DNA from: Flavobacterium haoranii
Lineage (GTDB): Bacteria > Bacteroidota > Bacteroidia > Flavobacteriales > Flavobacteriaceae
Reading direction: 5' to 3'
DNA length: 48,306 nucleotides
Assembly (NCBI GenBank): GCA_003246205.1
Contig: QKBC01000026.1
Span: 1-48,306, forward strand
Under the pieces are notes generated by a model that searched no databases, was not told where the DNA came from, and saw only the letters and a list, made by a program, of their open reading frames with translations. The position numbers and the translations under genes are program-made. The number at the start of each line of letters is the position of its first letter. Position 1 is the stretch's first letter. Positions 16,152-24,352 of the stretch are shown here, in pieces.

Positions 16152-18581
16152 ATGCTAAACAACTGGTTACACATTTTTTATTATCACATCAAGAACAATA
16201 AACTTTTTACGGTGCTTAATGTTTTAGGGTTAAGTATTGGTGTTGCAGCACTTGTTTTCTCTCTTTTGTATTATAACGAAGAAAAAAGTTATGATGCTTG
16301 GAATCCTGAGAAAGAAAAAGTTTTTGAGGTTTTACATGATCTTGGTCATGGCAATATCTGGGCTAATAATCCGGCACCTTTAGGAACATACTTTGAAACA
16401 CAGTTTCAAGAAATTGAATCGTACTGTTATTTTAATAATTGGTATTACAATGAAATAGTAAAATATAACGCCAAAAAAGAAGTTTTTGTAGCAATAGATG
16501 TACAAAAAAACTTTTTCGAATTTTTCCCATTTGAATTTATACAAGGAAATCCTAAAAATTGTTTGAGCGAATCCACAATTGCTATTTCAGATGTAGCCGC
16601 TAAGCGCTTGTTTGGCGACGAAAATCCAATGAATAAGGAAGTAGAATATTCCGGCAGAAAATTAGTGGTTAAAGCAGTTTACAAACTCAATAAAAAATCG
16701 TCTATTGCTCCGGAAGCAGTTACCAACTTAGTAGAAGCAAAATTAAAAGAGAATAAGGATCATTGGGGGAACTATAATTTTGGTTTATTGATAAAGCTTA
16801 AAGAACCGGGACAGGCTTCTGAAGTAAAAACCAAAATAGAGAAGCTAATGTACGAGAATACTTTGGTGAAATGGGCTAAAGATGAAGGGCTAACGCCGGA
16901 AGAATGGCTTAAAAAATATGACGAAGAAGATAATAAGGTCATTTTAGAGCCTTTAAAAAGGTCACATCTACATTCTGTTATTAACGGTTTCCCTGAACCT
17001 AGAGGAAATTATCAGTTTTTAATGATTATGCTGGGATTATCGGTTTTGATTTTAATATTATCCATTGTCAATTATGTTAATCTGGCAACCGCCAATACTA
17101 TTAAACGAGCGAAAGAAGTAGGCGTTAGAAAAGTTCTGGGAGCAACCAAAAAGAATATTATCTATCAGTTTATTTTTGAAACTGTTATTCTGGTATTGTT
17201 CTCTATTTTATTGGCATTGGTTATTGTAGAATTATCATTGCCTTATTACAACGAATTTCTAGGGAAATCACTTGAATTGAATGGTTCCTTGTTTTTTGTT
17301 CAATTAATCATAATATTCATTGTAGGCGTAATTTTTGCAGGAATCTTCCCGGCAATCTATGTTTCCAATTTTGAGACGTTAAAAGTATTAAAAGGAAATT
17401 TCAACAGAAGTAAAAGAGGAATCTGGCTTCGAAATGCTATGCTAATTTTACAGTTTGCTATTGCTTCATTTTTTATTGTAGGTTCTTATATTGTTTACCA
17501 ACAGGTGCATTATATGGCAACTAAAGATTTAGGTTTTAGTGGAGATCAGGTAATACAAATCAGTTATAGGAATCCTTATAATTATAAAGAGGAAGGTTAT
17601 AAAGAAAAAATTTTTTCTCGCTTTAATATGATAAAACAGGAAGTAGCAAAGATAAAAGGAGTTAAAGGAGTCGCAGCTGGGGCATTTAATTTTGGAAACG
17701 GGGCTAATTCCTCATCTAGCTTCATGTATAACAATGCAAATATTCAAGGACAAAATATGGGAATTGATTTTGAAATGCTACCTATGATGAATATTAAGAT
17801 TAAAGAAGGAAGAAACTTATCGCCCCAATATGCTTCAGATACCATAAATTCTATGTTGGTTAATGAAACAGCCGCCCGAATGATGAATGATAGTACTTTG
17901 ATAGGAAAAGAAGTAGAATGGAACAATTATAAATTAAAGGTAGTCGGAATCGTAAAAGATTTTCATGTTTACGGACCTCAGGCAGAAATTCCGCCAATGG
18001 CATTTTTCCATTTCAAAACCGTAGATTGGATGTTGCAGAACGTTAGTCAAATCTATGTAAAAGTGGATTCTGAAAATATGGAAGAAACTATTGCGGAACT
18101 AGAAAAATTTTGGGTGCAAAATGTTGATACAGAATATCCGTTTCAATATGATTTTGTAGACAAAAATTATGCTCGCACTTATGAACAGTATGTAAAACAG
18201 CGCAATTTATTTTCCATGCTTAATATAGTTGTAATCTTGATTGCTCTTTTCGGACTGTTTGCTTTAGCAGCATTTTCTATAGAACGTCGTATGAAGGAAA
18301 TTGCCATTAGAAAAACATTAGGAGCCGAAACCGGTTCTTTGCTAAAAGAATTGTCTAAACAATATATTCTGTTTGGAGTTATCGGATTTGCTATTGCAGT
18401 TTTTCCAACCTATTATTTACTACAAAAATGGTTAGAGAATTTTGCGTATAGAGTTTCTATCAGCATTATTCCTTTCCTAATAGGTTTTGTAGTATTACTT
18501 ATTTTAACCTTAGCTGTTGTACTTTCTAAAGCATATCAAGCTACTAAAGTGAATGTTTTAAAATACTTGAAATATGAATAA
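16152..18581 (+). CDS. ABC transporter permease, MacB/FtsX type (duplicated)
   Basis: The 809-residue protein has two copies of the MacB_PCD-FtsX arrangement. A first membrane segment lies near 18-40, a periplasmic domain to about 280, and three segments near 288-310, 335-360 and 375-400, ending with V-S-N-F-E-T-L-K-V-L-K-G. A second membrane segment is near 428-448, with a periplasmic domain to about 680 and three final segments (about 687-710, 735-755, 770-792). The conserved FtsX coupling segment appears twice (R-A-K-E-V-G-V-R-K-V-L-G-A and R-M-K-E-I-A-I-R-K-T-L-G-A). Such permeases expel peptides, antibiotics or lipoproteins in a tripartite complex. Its last codons overlap the TolC-like gene by 8 nt. 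The substrate is unknown. Confidence 0.88.
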   Translation: MLNNWLHIFYYHIKNNKLFTVLNVLGLSIGVAALVFSLLYYNEEKSYDAWNPEKEKVFEVLHDLGHGNIWANNPAPLGTYFETQFQEIESYCYFNNWYYNEIVKYNAKKEVFVAIDVQKNFFEFFPFEFIQGNPKNCLSESTIAISDVAAKRLFGDENPMNKEVEYSGRKLVVKAVYKLNKKSSIAPEAVTNLVEAKLKENKDHWGNYNFGLLIKLKEPGQASEVKTKIEKLMYENTLVKWAKDEGLTPEEWLKKYDEEDNKVILEPLKRSHLHSVINGFPEPRGNYQFLMIMLGLSVLILILSIVNYVNLATANTIKRAKEVGVRKVLGATKKNIIYQFIFETVILVLFSILLALVIVELSLPYYNEFLGKSLELNGSLFFVQLIIIFIVGVIFAGIFPAIYVSNFETLKVLKGNFNRSKRGIWLRNAMLILQFAIASFFIVGSYIVYQQVHYMATKDLGFSGDQVIQISYRNPYNYKEEGYKEKIFSRFNMIKQEVAKIKGVKGVAAGAFNFGNGANSSSSFMYNNANIQGQNMGIDFEMLPMMNIKIKEGRNLSPQYASDTINSMLVNETAARMMNDSTLIGKEVEWNNYKLKVVGIVKDFHVYGPQAEIPPMAFFHFKTVDWMLQNVSQIYVKVDSENMEETIAELEKFWVQNVDTEYPFQYDFVDKNYARTYEQYVKQRNLFSMLNIVVILIALFGLFALAAFSIERRMKEIAIRKTLGAETGSLLKELSKQYILFGVIGFAIAVFPTYYLLQKWLENFAYRVSISIIPFLIGFVVLLILTLAVVLSKAYQATKVNVLKYLKYE

Positions 18582-19866
18582 AAAGGGTATATATATTGTC
18601 TTTTTATTCGCTTTTAGCTTTCTTGCTGTCGGCCAAACAAAAGTTTGGTCACTGCAAGAATGTATTGATACTGCATTAACACAAAGTTTAGAAGAGCAAA
18701 TCAAACAACTGGAAGTCAAAAGAGCGGAAAGAAGTAAAACCTCATTGATTCATTATTGGCTTCCCACTATAAATTTGGCAGGAAATCATTCGTATAATTT
18801 TGGTTCAACCATTGATCCGTCAACAAACGGAAGAGTCAGTTCTAATATTTTATACGATAATTTCTATCTCAATGCGTCTGTCAATATATTAGATTTTAAT
18901 AATCTGGCCTTAAAAAGTAGAAGTAAACTGCAGTTGGAAAAAGCAAAGGCAGAAAGAGCCGTTTTTGAAAATGAATATAAATTGCAAATCGCCGAGAGTT
19001 ATTATCAAGCATTATATGCCCAAGAATTGGTAACAATTAAAAAAGAGCAGCTTAAAAATTCTAAAAATAACTTAGAAAGAGTTCTTAAAGAAGTCGAAAT
19101 AGGAAGCAAACCTAAAAGTGATGAATATGACATGCAATTATCGTATACTTTAGAAGAGACCCAATTATTAGAAAGTGAGCAACAATTAACATTGTTAAAA
19201 ATACAGTTGTTTCAGTTAATTAATAAAACAGATGTTGAGGTACAAAAGAACGTTTTGGAAGATTTTTCATCAGAATCAATCGACAAGGAAATTCAGAATC
19301 TGAAATTAGATTTGGCTGAAGCCAGCTTTAAGATTAATAAAAAATCAATTTTGCAATATCGTTCCAATAGTTTACCATCATTATCTGCCTATTATCAGTT
19401 TTCTACGTTTTATTATAAACCATTAAATCAGCCGGATGTTATCGTGAATAATCTGCAAACACAGCTTCAGGATAATAAAAATCACCAAATTGGATTACAA
19501 CTTAATATTCCGGTTTTTAACGGATTTAGAAATAGTAAACAAGTTGCTTCGGCTAAAATAGAAACTGAAAAAACAAAAGTTCAGATGGCATTTGAAAAGC
19601 AGCAGTTGGAAAAACAATTGACCTTAGAGAATGAAAAAAAAGAACAATACCAACAGCTACAAGAAGGATTTCAACAAGTTGTAGATTTTGCTAAGTTGTC
19701 TTATAAAACGTCTCAGGCCAAGTTTGAAAGCGGAAAAATAGAAGCTATTACGTTCAATTCAGTTAAAAACCAATTATTGCAATCACAATATGATGTGTTA
19801 AAAAATCAATTAATGATTCAGTTCACAACTATTAAGATGAATCTTTTAAAATATAATGAGTTATAG
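18574..19866 (+). CDS. TolC-family outer membrane efflux channel
   Basis: The 430-residue protein has a signal peptide (about 1-20, A-V-G-Q end), the TolC opening W-S-L-Q-E-C-I-D-T-A near 25-34, long helical hairpins and two beta-strand regions (about 60-100 and 265-310, the latter with L-P-S-L-S-A-Y-Y-Q-F and G-L-Q-L-N-I-P-V-F-N-G-F). It would form the trimeric outer membrane duct for the fusion protein and permease encoded upstream. It overlaps the permease gene by 8 nt and ends the operon at a clear terminator. Confidence 0.9.
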   Translation: MNKKGIYIVFLFAFSFLAVGQTKVWSLQECIDTALTQSLEEQIKQLEVKRAERSKTSLIHYWLPTINLAGNHSYNFGSTIDPSTNGRVSSNILYDNFYLNASVNILDFNNLALKSRSKLQLEKAKAERAVFENEYKLQIAESYYQALYAQELVTIKKEQLKNSKNNLERVLKEVEIGSKPKSDEYDMQLSYTLEETQLLESEQQLTLLKIQLFQLINKTDVEVQKNVLEDFSSESIDKEIQNLKLDLAEASFKINKKSILQYRSNSLPSLSAYYQFSTFYYKPLNQPDVIVNNLQTQLQDNKNHQIGLQLNIPVFNGFRNSKQVASAKIETEKTKVQMAFEKQQLEKQLTLENEKKEQYQQLQEGFQQVVDFAKLSYKTSQAKFESGKIEAITFNSVKNQLLQSQYDVLKNQLMIQFTTIKMNLLKYNEL

Positions 19867-19903
19867 CTGATTGCATAACAGGTTGAAAATTATTATTTTA
19901 TCT

Positions 19904-19942
19904 ATTCCTAAAGGTTGAAAAACACTTTTAGGAATTTTTTTT
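19904..19942 (+). terminator. terminator of the efflux operon
   Basis: ATTCCTAAA (19904-19912) pairs with TTTAGGAAT (19927-19935), followed by eight T residues. Confidence 0.85.
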
Positions 19943-20004
19943 GAAAAAAAAATATGAACTACAACGTTTGAGTTACGCTTCTTGATGGTCTTTTGTAACA
20001 AAAG

Positions 20005-20016
20005 TGACAAAAGTCA
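20005..20016. promoter_or_regulatory. candidate Crp/Fnr-type dyad
   Basis: TGACaaaaGTCA is a perfect 4-4-4 inverted repeat 56 bp before the first YceI gene. Its half-site spacing resembles Fnr-like sites (TTGAT-N4-ATCAA). With such short arms this is only suggestive. Confidence 0.3.
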
Positions 20017-20071
20017 TGTTTTTCGCTAAAATTTCAGACGAAATTTGTTCTATAATTTAAATGAAAAGGTT

Positions 20072-20650
20072 ATGAAAGCAAAACATAGAATAGTAGGATT
20101 GATAATGTTTATGTTTTTGACATTCAATTTTTTAAATGCGCAGGAATATAAACTTTTATTAAGTGAAAGTACATTAACAGTCGACGGAACTTCTAATTTA
20201 CACGATTGGTCAATAGAAGCAAAAGCAATGTCCGGAACGGCAGGTTTTACAGTTTCAGGAACAGATATCACAGCTTTAAAAAATTTAACTTTTGTAGTTG
20301 AAGTAGAACAGTTGAAAAGTGGTAAAAGTGGAATGGATAAAAATACTTTTAAAGCTTTAAACAGTTCAAAATACAAAACCATCAATTTTAAAGTAACCAA
20401 AGTCGTTAAAGTAACTAAAAATACTAACGGAACTTTTACTATCGAAACTTTAGGAGACTTAACCATTAATGGAGTAACTAAAAATATCGGGCAAGCCTTC
20501 ACAGCTAAACTAGTTGACAGTAAAGTACAACTAATAGGGAAACAAACACTTAATATGACGCAGTACAGTGTTGAACCACCTACAGCTTTACTGGGAACTA
20601 TTAAAACAGGTGAAAATGTAACGATAAACTTTTCAGTAGTATACAAATAA
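20072..20650 (+). CDS. secreted YceI-family protein (first copy)
   Basis: The 192-residue YceI-like lipocalin-type barrel has a signal peptide (about 1-24, hydrophobic L-I-M-F-M-F-L-T-F core, L-N-A-Q end). Typical features are T-V-D-G-T-S-N-L-H-D-W-S near 36-47, M-D-K-N-T-F-K-A-L near 88-96 and L-T-I-N-G-V-T-K near 130-137. YceI proteins bind isoprenoid-type lipids in the periplasm. I chose ATG at 20072 because it puts the signal peptide at the N-terminus; an upstream TTG at 20045 would add nine residues. It is the first gene of a YceI-porin-YceI trio. Confidence 0.88.
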   Translation: MKAKHRIVGLIMFMFLTFNFLNAQEYKLLLSESTLTVDGTSNLHDWSIEAKAMSGTAGFTVSGTDITALKNLTFVVEVEQLKSGKSGMDKNTFKALNSSKYKTINFKVTKVVKVTKNTNGTFTIETLGDLTINGVTKNIGQAFTAKLVDSKVQLIGKQTLNMTQYSVEPPTALLGTIKTGENVTINFSVVYK

Positions 20651-20677
20651 ATTTTACTAATCAAAAAATCAATAGGT

Positions 20678-21946
20678 ATGAAATCAATTATTAAATCTGC
20701 ATTTATAATAGCTTTATTAAGCTTATGCAGCAGTTTAGAAGCTCAAAACAGAGACTTGGATAATTTTAGACAACCGGATAAAAGAGGGTTGAACGTTTTT
20801 GAATCACCAAAAGATACTGCTTCAACTTTTGACAATGTAAAAGTGAGAATGGGTGGTTCCTTCGCTTTACAATATCAGGCTATAGACCATGAAAACGCAG
20901 CGGGAGCAGCTGATTTGTTAGATATAACTAATAATTTCAACTTAGCTACAGCTAATTTAGACATGGATGTTGCATTAGCAAAAGGGCTTCGCATGCACTT
21001 GAGAACTTATTTATCTTCTCGTCACCATAACGAACCTTATGTAAAAGGCGGTTATTTTCAAATTGATAATTTAGATTTTATCAAAGAAGGCTTAGCATCA
21101 GATTTGATGAAATATGTAACTATAAAAGTGGGACACATGGAAATCAACTACGGTGATACACATTTTAGAAGAAGTGATAATGCTCAAGCTATATTTAATC
21201 CGTTTGTAGGAAACTATATTATGGATTCATTTACAACCGAAGTAGGTGGAGAAGTTTACTTTAAAAAAGATGGTTTTTTAGCAATGGTTGGAGTAACCAA
21301 TACTAAATTAAATCAAAGTGTTGATAATACTAATGATACTTCAAGTCCTTCATTTGTAGGTAAATTAGGTTTTGATAAACAACTAACAGATGATTTAAGA
21401 GTTCGTTTAACAGGATCTATTTATAATTCAGCTTTTGCGACAAGAACATATCTTTATGCCGGAGACAGAGCAGGAGGAAGATATTATTTAGTGATGTCTG
21501 CACCGGATGCTACTGCAGCAACAGATTTTAGAACCGGTAGATATGATCCAAATTTCAATAATAAGTTAACAGCTATTATGTTTAACCCTTTTGTGAAATA
21601 CCAAGGTTTGGAATTTTTTGGAGTAGCAGAATTTGTAAACGGTAGAAATGCAAATGAAGTAGACAGAAGAAAAGCAACTCAATTAGGAGCAGAACTATTA
21701 TACCGTTTTGGTACTGATGAAAACTTCTATTTCGGCGGACGTTACAATACAGTATCTTCAGAAGATGTTTCAGGTTATGATATCGATATTACCAGATTCA
21801 ACATCGGTGGAGGTTGGTTTATGACTAAAAACATCTTGGCTAAAGTTGAATATGTAAACCAAAAATATGATGGATTTGCTGCCGGAAGCATCTATGACGG
21901 AGGTAAATTTAACGGATTCGTTGCTGAAGCAATAATCAGCTTCTAA
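20678..21946 (+). CDS. outer membrane porin-like beta-barrel protein
   Basis: The 422-residue protein has a signal peptide (about 1-22, L-E-A-Q end). The mature part shows alternating hydrophobic strands and glycine/aromatic-rich turns of a beta-barrel and ends in an outer membrane type F-V-A-E-A-I-I-S-F with C-terminal Phe. It has segments such as K-V-R-M-G-G-S-F-A-L-Q-Y and V-G-H-M-E-I-N-Y-G-D that resemble phosphate/organic-acid porins, but I cannot assign a substrate. No TonB box or plug is present. It lies 27 nt after the first YceI gene and 63 nt before the second, with a strong hairpin in the second gap. The arrangement suggests function together with the lipid-binding YceI proteins. 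Confidence 0.78.
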   Translation: MKSIIKSAFIIALLSLCSSLEAQNRDLDNFRQPDKRGLNVFESPKDTASTFDNVKVRMGGSFALQYQAIDHENAAGAADLLDITNNFNLATANLDMDVALAKGLRMHLRTYLSSRHHNEPYVKGGYFQIDNLDFIKEGLASDLMKYVTIKVGHMEINYGDTHFRRSDNAQAIFNPFVGNYIMDSFTTEVGGEVYFKKDGFLAMVGVTNTKLNQSVDNTNDTSSPSFVGKLGFDKQLTDDLRVRLTGSIYNSAFATRTYLYAGDRAGGRYYLVMSAPDATAATDFRTGRYDPNFNNKLTAIMFNPFVKYQGLEFFGVAEFVNGRNANEVDRRKATQLGAELLYRFGTDENFYFGGRYNTVSSEDVSGYDIDITRFNIGGGWFMTKNILAKVEYVNQKYDGFAAGSIYDGGKFNGFVAEAIISF

Positions 21947-21964
21947 TCATAACTTTTTTCATGT

Positions 21965-21994
21965 GGCACGAAGGTTATATTTAATCTTCGTGCC
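21965..21994 (+). other. strong intercistronic hairpin without U-tract
   Basis: GGCACGAAG (21965-21973) pairs perfectly with CTTCGTGCC (21986-21994) across a 12-nt loop. No T-run follows on either strand, so it is not a standard terminator. Between a porin gene and the second YceI gene it may protect the upstream message from 3' decay or set the ratio of the two products. Confidence 0.6.
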
Positions 21995-22009
21995 GAAAAA
22001 ACAGAAATT

Positions 22010-22564
22010 ATGAAAGCGCTTATATTTGTAATAGGATTAATCTTTAGTTTAGGGTTTACGGCTGTAGAAACTACTAACGTGATGATTACAGAGCAAAGCC
22101 AGGTTATTATTAAAGGCAAGTCCAATGTTAATTCGTTTCAATGTCAGTACAATTCGGCTTTGCTGAAAGAAGAATATTGCATTACTTTTTTGAAAGCTAA
22201 AAACAGTACAATTTGTGACGGAGCGGTAATAGAAATCAAAAGTGATGGATTTGATTGTAAACATAGAATGATTACAAGAGATTTAAAAAGTATTTTAAAA
22301 ACAGATGAATTTCCGAATATTACAATTGAACTGATAGAACTTACACATAGCAATCCGTTAACAGCAAAAGTAAATGTTACGATTGCCGGTCAAAAAAAAG
22401 CGTATGAGATTCCTGTGCAATACCATGCAAAAGACAATAATGTAAAAGGAGTACTCAACCTTAATATCCAAGATTTTTCCCTTGAAGCCCCTAAAAAATT
22501 GCTTGGAGCAATAGTAGTAAACAATCAAGTAGAAATAGACTTTAATCTCTATTTTAGATATTGA
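22010..22564 (+). CDS. secreted YceI-family protein (second, divergent copy)
   Basis: The 184-residue protein has a signal peptide (about 1-20) and a diverged YceI domain. The opening strand carries I-K-G-K-S-N-V-N-S-F in the place of the usual G-x-S-N-x-H-x-W, while the middle retains M-I-T-R-D-L-K-S-I-L-K-T-D-E-F-P-N-I near 86-103 and the C-terminal L-E-A-P-K-K-L-L-G-A-I matches the P-P-T-A-L-L-G-T-I of the first copy. It has four Cys residues in the region 43-83 that the first copy lacks. It ends the trio before a terminator. Lipid binding in the periplasm is the family expectation; the ligand may differ from that of the first copy. Confidence 0.8.
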   Translation: MKALIFVIGLIFSLGFTAVETTNVMITEQSQVIIKGKSNVNSFQCQYNSALLKEEYCITFLKAKNSTICDGAVIEIKSDGFDCKHRMITRDLKSILKTDEFPNITIELIELTHSNPLTAKVNVTIAGQKKAYEIPVQYHAKDNNVKGVLNLNIQDFSLEAPKKLLGAIVVNNQVEIDFNLYFRY

Positions 22565-22585
22565 TAGTTTTAAATTTGGTTTTTT

Positions 22586-22617
22586 AAAAGCATCCCTTAG
22601 ACAAGGATGCTTTTTTT
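22586..22617 (+). terminator. terminator after the YceI trio
   Basis: AAAAGCATCC (22586-22595) pairs with GGATGCTTTT (22605-22614), followed by T residues. Confidence 0.88.
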
Positions 22618-22654
22618 ATTTGTGTAAAATAACAAAAGTTTTACAAATTGATTT

Positions 22655-22684
22655 TTGCCCGTTATCTTTTTCAACTTATCTTTG
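22655..22684 (+). promoter_or_regulatory. flavobacterial-type promoter of the mrp-nfu operon
   Basis: TTG at 22655-22657 and TATCTTTG at 22677-22684 are separated by 19 nt. This matches the -33 TTG / -7 TAnnTTTG pattern of Flavobacterium primary-sigma promoters. Confidence 0.65.
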
Positions 22685-22743
22685 CAATCTAAAATCAGTC
22701 TTAATAAAAGATTGTAAATAAGGAAATTAAATTACCAAGTATA

Positions 22744-23883
22744 ATGAAGTTAGATCGTAAAGATATATTAAAAGCATTAGAAACCATAACAATTGCTGGT
22801 GAAGGCAAAAACATGGTAGAAAGCGGAGCTATACAAAATGTGTTAACCTTTGGAGACGAAGTTGTGGTAGATTTGTTGCTTAATACACCAGCTTTGCACA
22901 TTAGAAAAAGAGCAGAGGTTGATATTATGAAAGTAATACATGAAAAAGTGTATGAAAAAGCAAAAGTTAAAGTCAATGTCAAAGTAGAGGTTTCGGAGAA
23001 AAAAGAAGAAGAGAATATAATCAAAGGAAAACAAATTCCGGGTATTAGTAATATCATCGCTGTTTCATCTGGTAAAGGAGGTGTGGGAAAATCAACGATT
23101 ACGGCTAATTTAGCAGTATCTTTAGCTAAAATGGGTTTCAAAGTAGGCGTTTTAGATGCCGATATTTATGGACCTTCAATGCCTATTATGTTTGATGTGG
23201 AAAATGCAAAACCGATCTCTGTTGAAGTAGATGGGAAATCAAAAATGCAGCCGGTTCAAAGTTATGGCGTCGAAATTCTTTCCATCGGATTTTTTACCAA
23301 ACCGGATCAAGCAGTTATTTGGCGAGGACCAATGGCAGCTAAAGCATTAAACCAGATGGTTTTTGATGCCAATTGGGGAGATATTGATTTTATGTTGATA
23401 GATCTTCCTCCGGGAACAGGAGATATTCATTTATCTATCATGCAGTCATTACCTATTACAGGAGCTGTTGTAGTAAGTACACCACAGGCAGTAGCGTTGG
23501 CTGATGCTAAAAAAGGAGTGGCAATGTTCCAAAATGAAAACATAAAAGTTCCGGTATTAGGTATAATTGAAAACATGGCCTACTTTACACCGGAAGAATT
23601 GCCCGATAATAAATATTATATTTTTGGTCAGGAAGGAGCTAAAAATCTGGCAGAAGATTTACAAATTCCGTTTTTAGGAGAAATTCCGTTAGTACAAAGC
23701 ATTCGTGAAGCAGGTGATTACGGGCGTCCGGCAGCATTACAAACGGCTACTCCGTTAGAAAAAGCATTTGAAGAATTAGCTCGTAATGTAGTGCAGGAAA
23801 CGGTAAACAGAAATGACAATCTTCCTCCTACAGAAATTGTAAAAATAACGACTATGGCAGGATGTTCTGCTGTAAAAAAATAA
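22744..23883 (+). CDS. mrp: Mrp/ApbC-type Fe-S cluster carrier ATPase
   Basis: The 379-residue protein has an N-terminal MIP18/DUF59-like domain (about 1-80), a charged linker and a ParA/MinD-like P-loop domain with deviant Walker A G-K-G-G-V-G-K-S (110-117). D-A-D-I-Y-G-P-S-M-P, W-R-G-P-M and L-I-D-L-P-P-G-T-G-D follow, all typical of Mrp. It would carry or deliver Fe-S clusters in the cytosol. The family's usual C-x-x-C between the E-N-M and F-G segments is missing; that place reads E-N-M-A-Y-F-T-P-E-E-L-P-D. The only Cys near the C-terminus is in M-A-G-C-S. The stop codon overlaps the start of the NfuA-like gene by one base, which suggests coupled translation. Confidence 0.92.
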   Translation: MKLDRKDILKALETITIAGEGKNMVESGAIQNVLTFGDEVVVDLLLNTPALHIRKRAEVDIMKVIHEKVYEKAKVKVNVKVEVSEKKEEENIIKGKQIPGISNIIAVSSGKGGVGKSTITANLAVSLAKMGFKVGVLDADIYGPSMPIMFDVENAKPISVEVDGKSKMQPVQSYGVEILSIGFFTKPDQAVIWRGPMAAKALNQMVFDANWGDIDFMLIDLPPGTGDIHLSIMQSLPITGAVVVSTPQAVALADAKKGVAMFQNENIKVPVLGIIENMAYFTPEELPDNKYYIFGQEGAKNLAEDLQIPFLGEIPLVQSIREAGDYGRPAALQTATPLEKAFEELARNVVQETVNRNDNLPPTEIVKITTMAGCSAVKK

Positions 23884-24155
23884 TGCCTTTCAAAGAGAGC
23901 ATAAAAGAAAAAGGTATGACAGAAGAAGAAGTAAAAAATAATATCGAAAAGGCACTGGATGAAATTCGTCCGTTCTTAAATTCAGATGGTGGTGATATTT
24001 CGTTAGTTGAGGTTGTGAACGAAAAACACGTAAAAGTTAGATTAGAAGGAGCTTGCACGAGTTGTAGTTTAAGCATTAGTACAATGAAAGCCGGTGTGGA
24101 AACCACTATTAAAAAATATGTACCGCAAATAGAAACGGTGGAAAATGTAGCTTAA
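23883..24155 (+). CDS. NifU C-terminal domain (Nfu-type) Fe-S scaffold protein
   Basis: The 90-residue single-domain Nfu protein has N-I-E-K-A-L-D-E-I-R-P-F-L-N-S-D-G-G-D near 20-38 and the cluster-binding motif G-A-C-T-S-C (Cys58, Cys61). Nfu dimers hold a [4Fe-4S] cluster between paired C-x-x-C motifs. The ATG at 23883 forms a TAATG overlap with the mrp stop. A second ATG at 23916, preceded by AAAAAGGT, gives the more usual start M-T-E-E-E-V and is a real alternative. Pairing with an Mrp that lacks C-x-x-C suggests they work together. Confidence 0.9.
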   Translation: MPFKESIKEKGMTEEEVKNNIEKALDEIRPFLNSDGGDISLVEVVNEKHVKVRLEGACTSCSLSISTMKAGVETTIKKYVPQIETVENVA

Positions 24156-24195
24156 GTTACAGAGTAAACTGTTCCAAAGAGTTAATTTAGTATTG

Positions 24196-24216
24196 CGTTT
24201 GAGTTCTCTCAAAACG
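24196..24216. other. hairpin in the nfu-reductase gap (first)
   Basis: TTTGAG-TTCT-CTCAAA is a perfect 6-bp stem, extended by CG/CG pairs across a one-base bulge. No T-run follows directly, so a terminator role is weak. Confidence 0.45.
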
Positions 24217-24247
24217 AATAGAAGTTTTGTGTTGTGTCTCATTTATT

Positions 24248-24277
24248 TAGGCATTGAAAAGGTATCAACAACGCCTA
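24248..24277. other. hairpin in the nfu-reductase gap (second)
   Basis: TAGGCATTG (24248-24256) pairs with CAACGCCTA (24269-24277) with one mismatch and a 12-nt loop. No T-run follows. With the hairpin at 24196 it makes this 197-bp gap unusually structured. Confidence 0.4.
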
Positions 24278-24313
24278 CGTAAAAGCTGATAAAAATCATA
24301 GGGATTAAATTTC

Positions 24314-24326
24314 AGTTCAAAGAACT
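24314..24326. promoter_or_regulatory. AGTTC-N3-GAACT palindrome upstream of the reductase gene
   Basis: AGTTCaaaGAACT is a perfect inverted repeat 26 bp before the start codon. It could be an operator or a small mRNA hairpin near the ribosome site. Confidence 0.35.
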
Positions 24327-24352
24327 TTGCCCTGTAAAAAACCACATTTAAA

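Noticed and set aside
20050..20664. 204-codon open frame on the minus strand opposite the first YceI gene
   Set aside because: It lies entirely antisense to a convincing secreted YceI gene, has no recognisable family and looks like a shadow frame of a gene poor in antisense stop codons.
22701..23141. 146-codon open frame on the minus strand opposite the 5' part of mrp
   Set aside because: It is antisense to the Mrp N-terminal and P-loop coding region and would also cover the mrp promoter; its Ser/Phe/Leu-rich product matches nothing.
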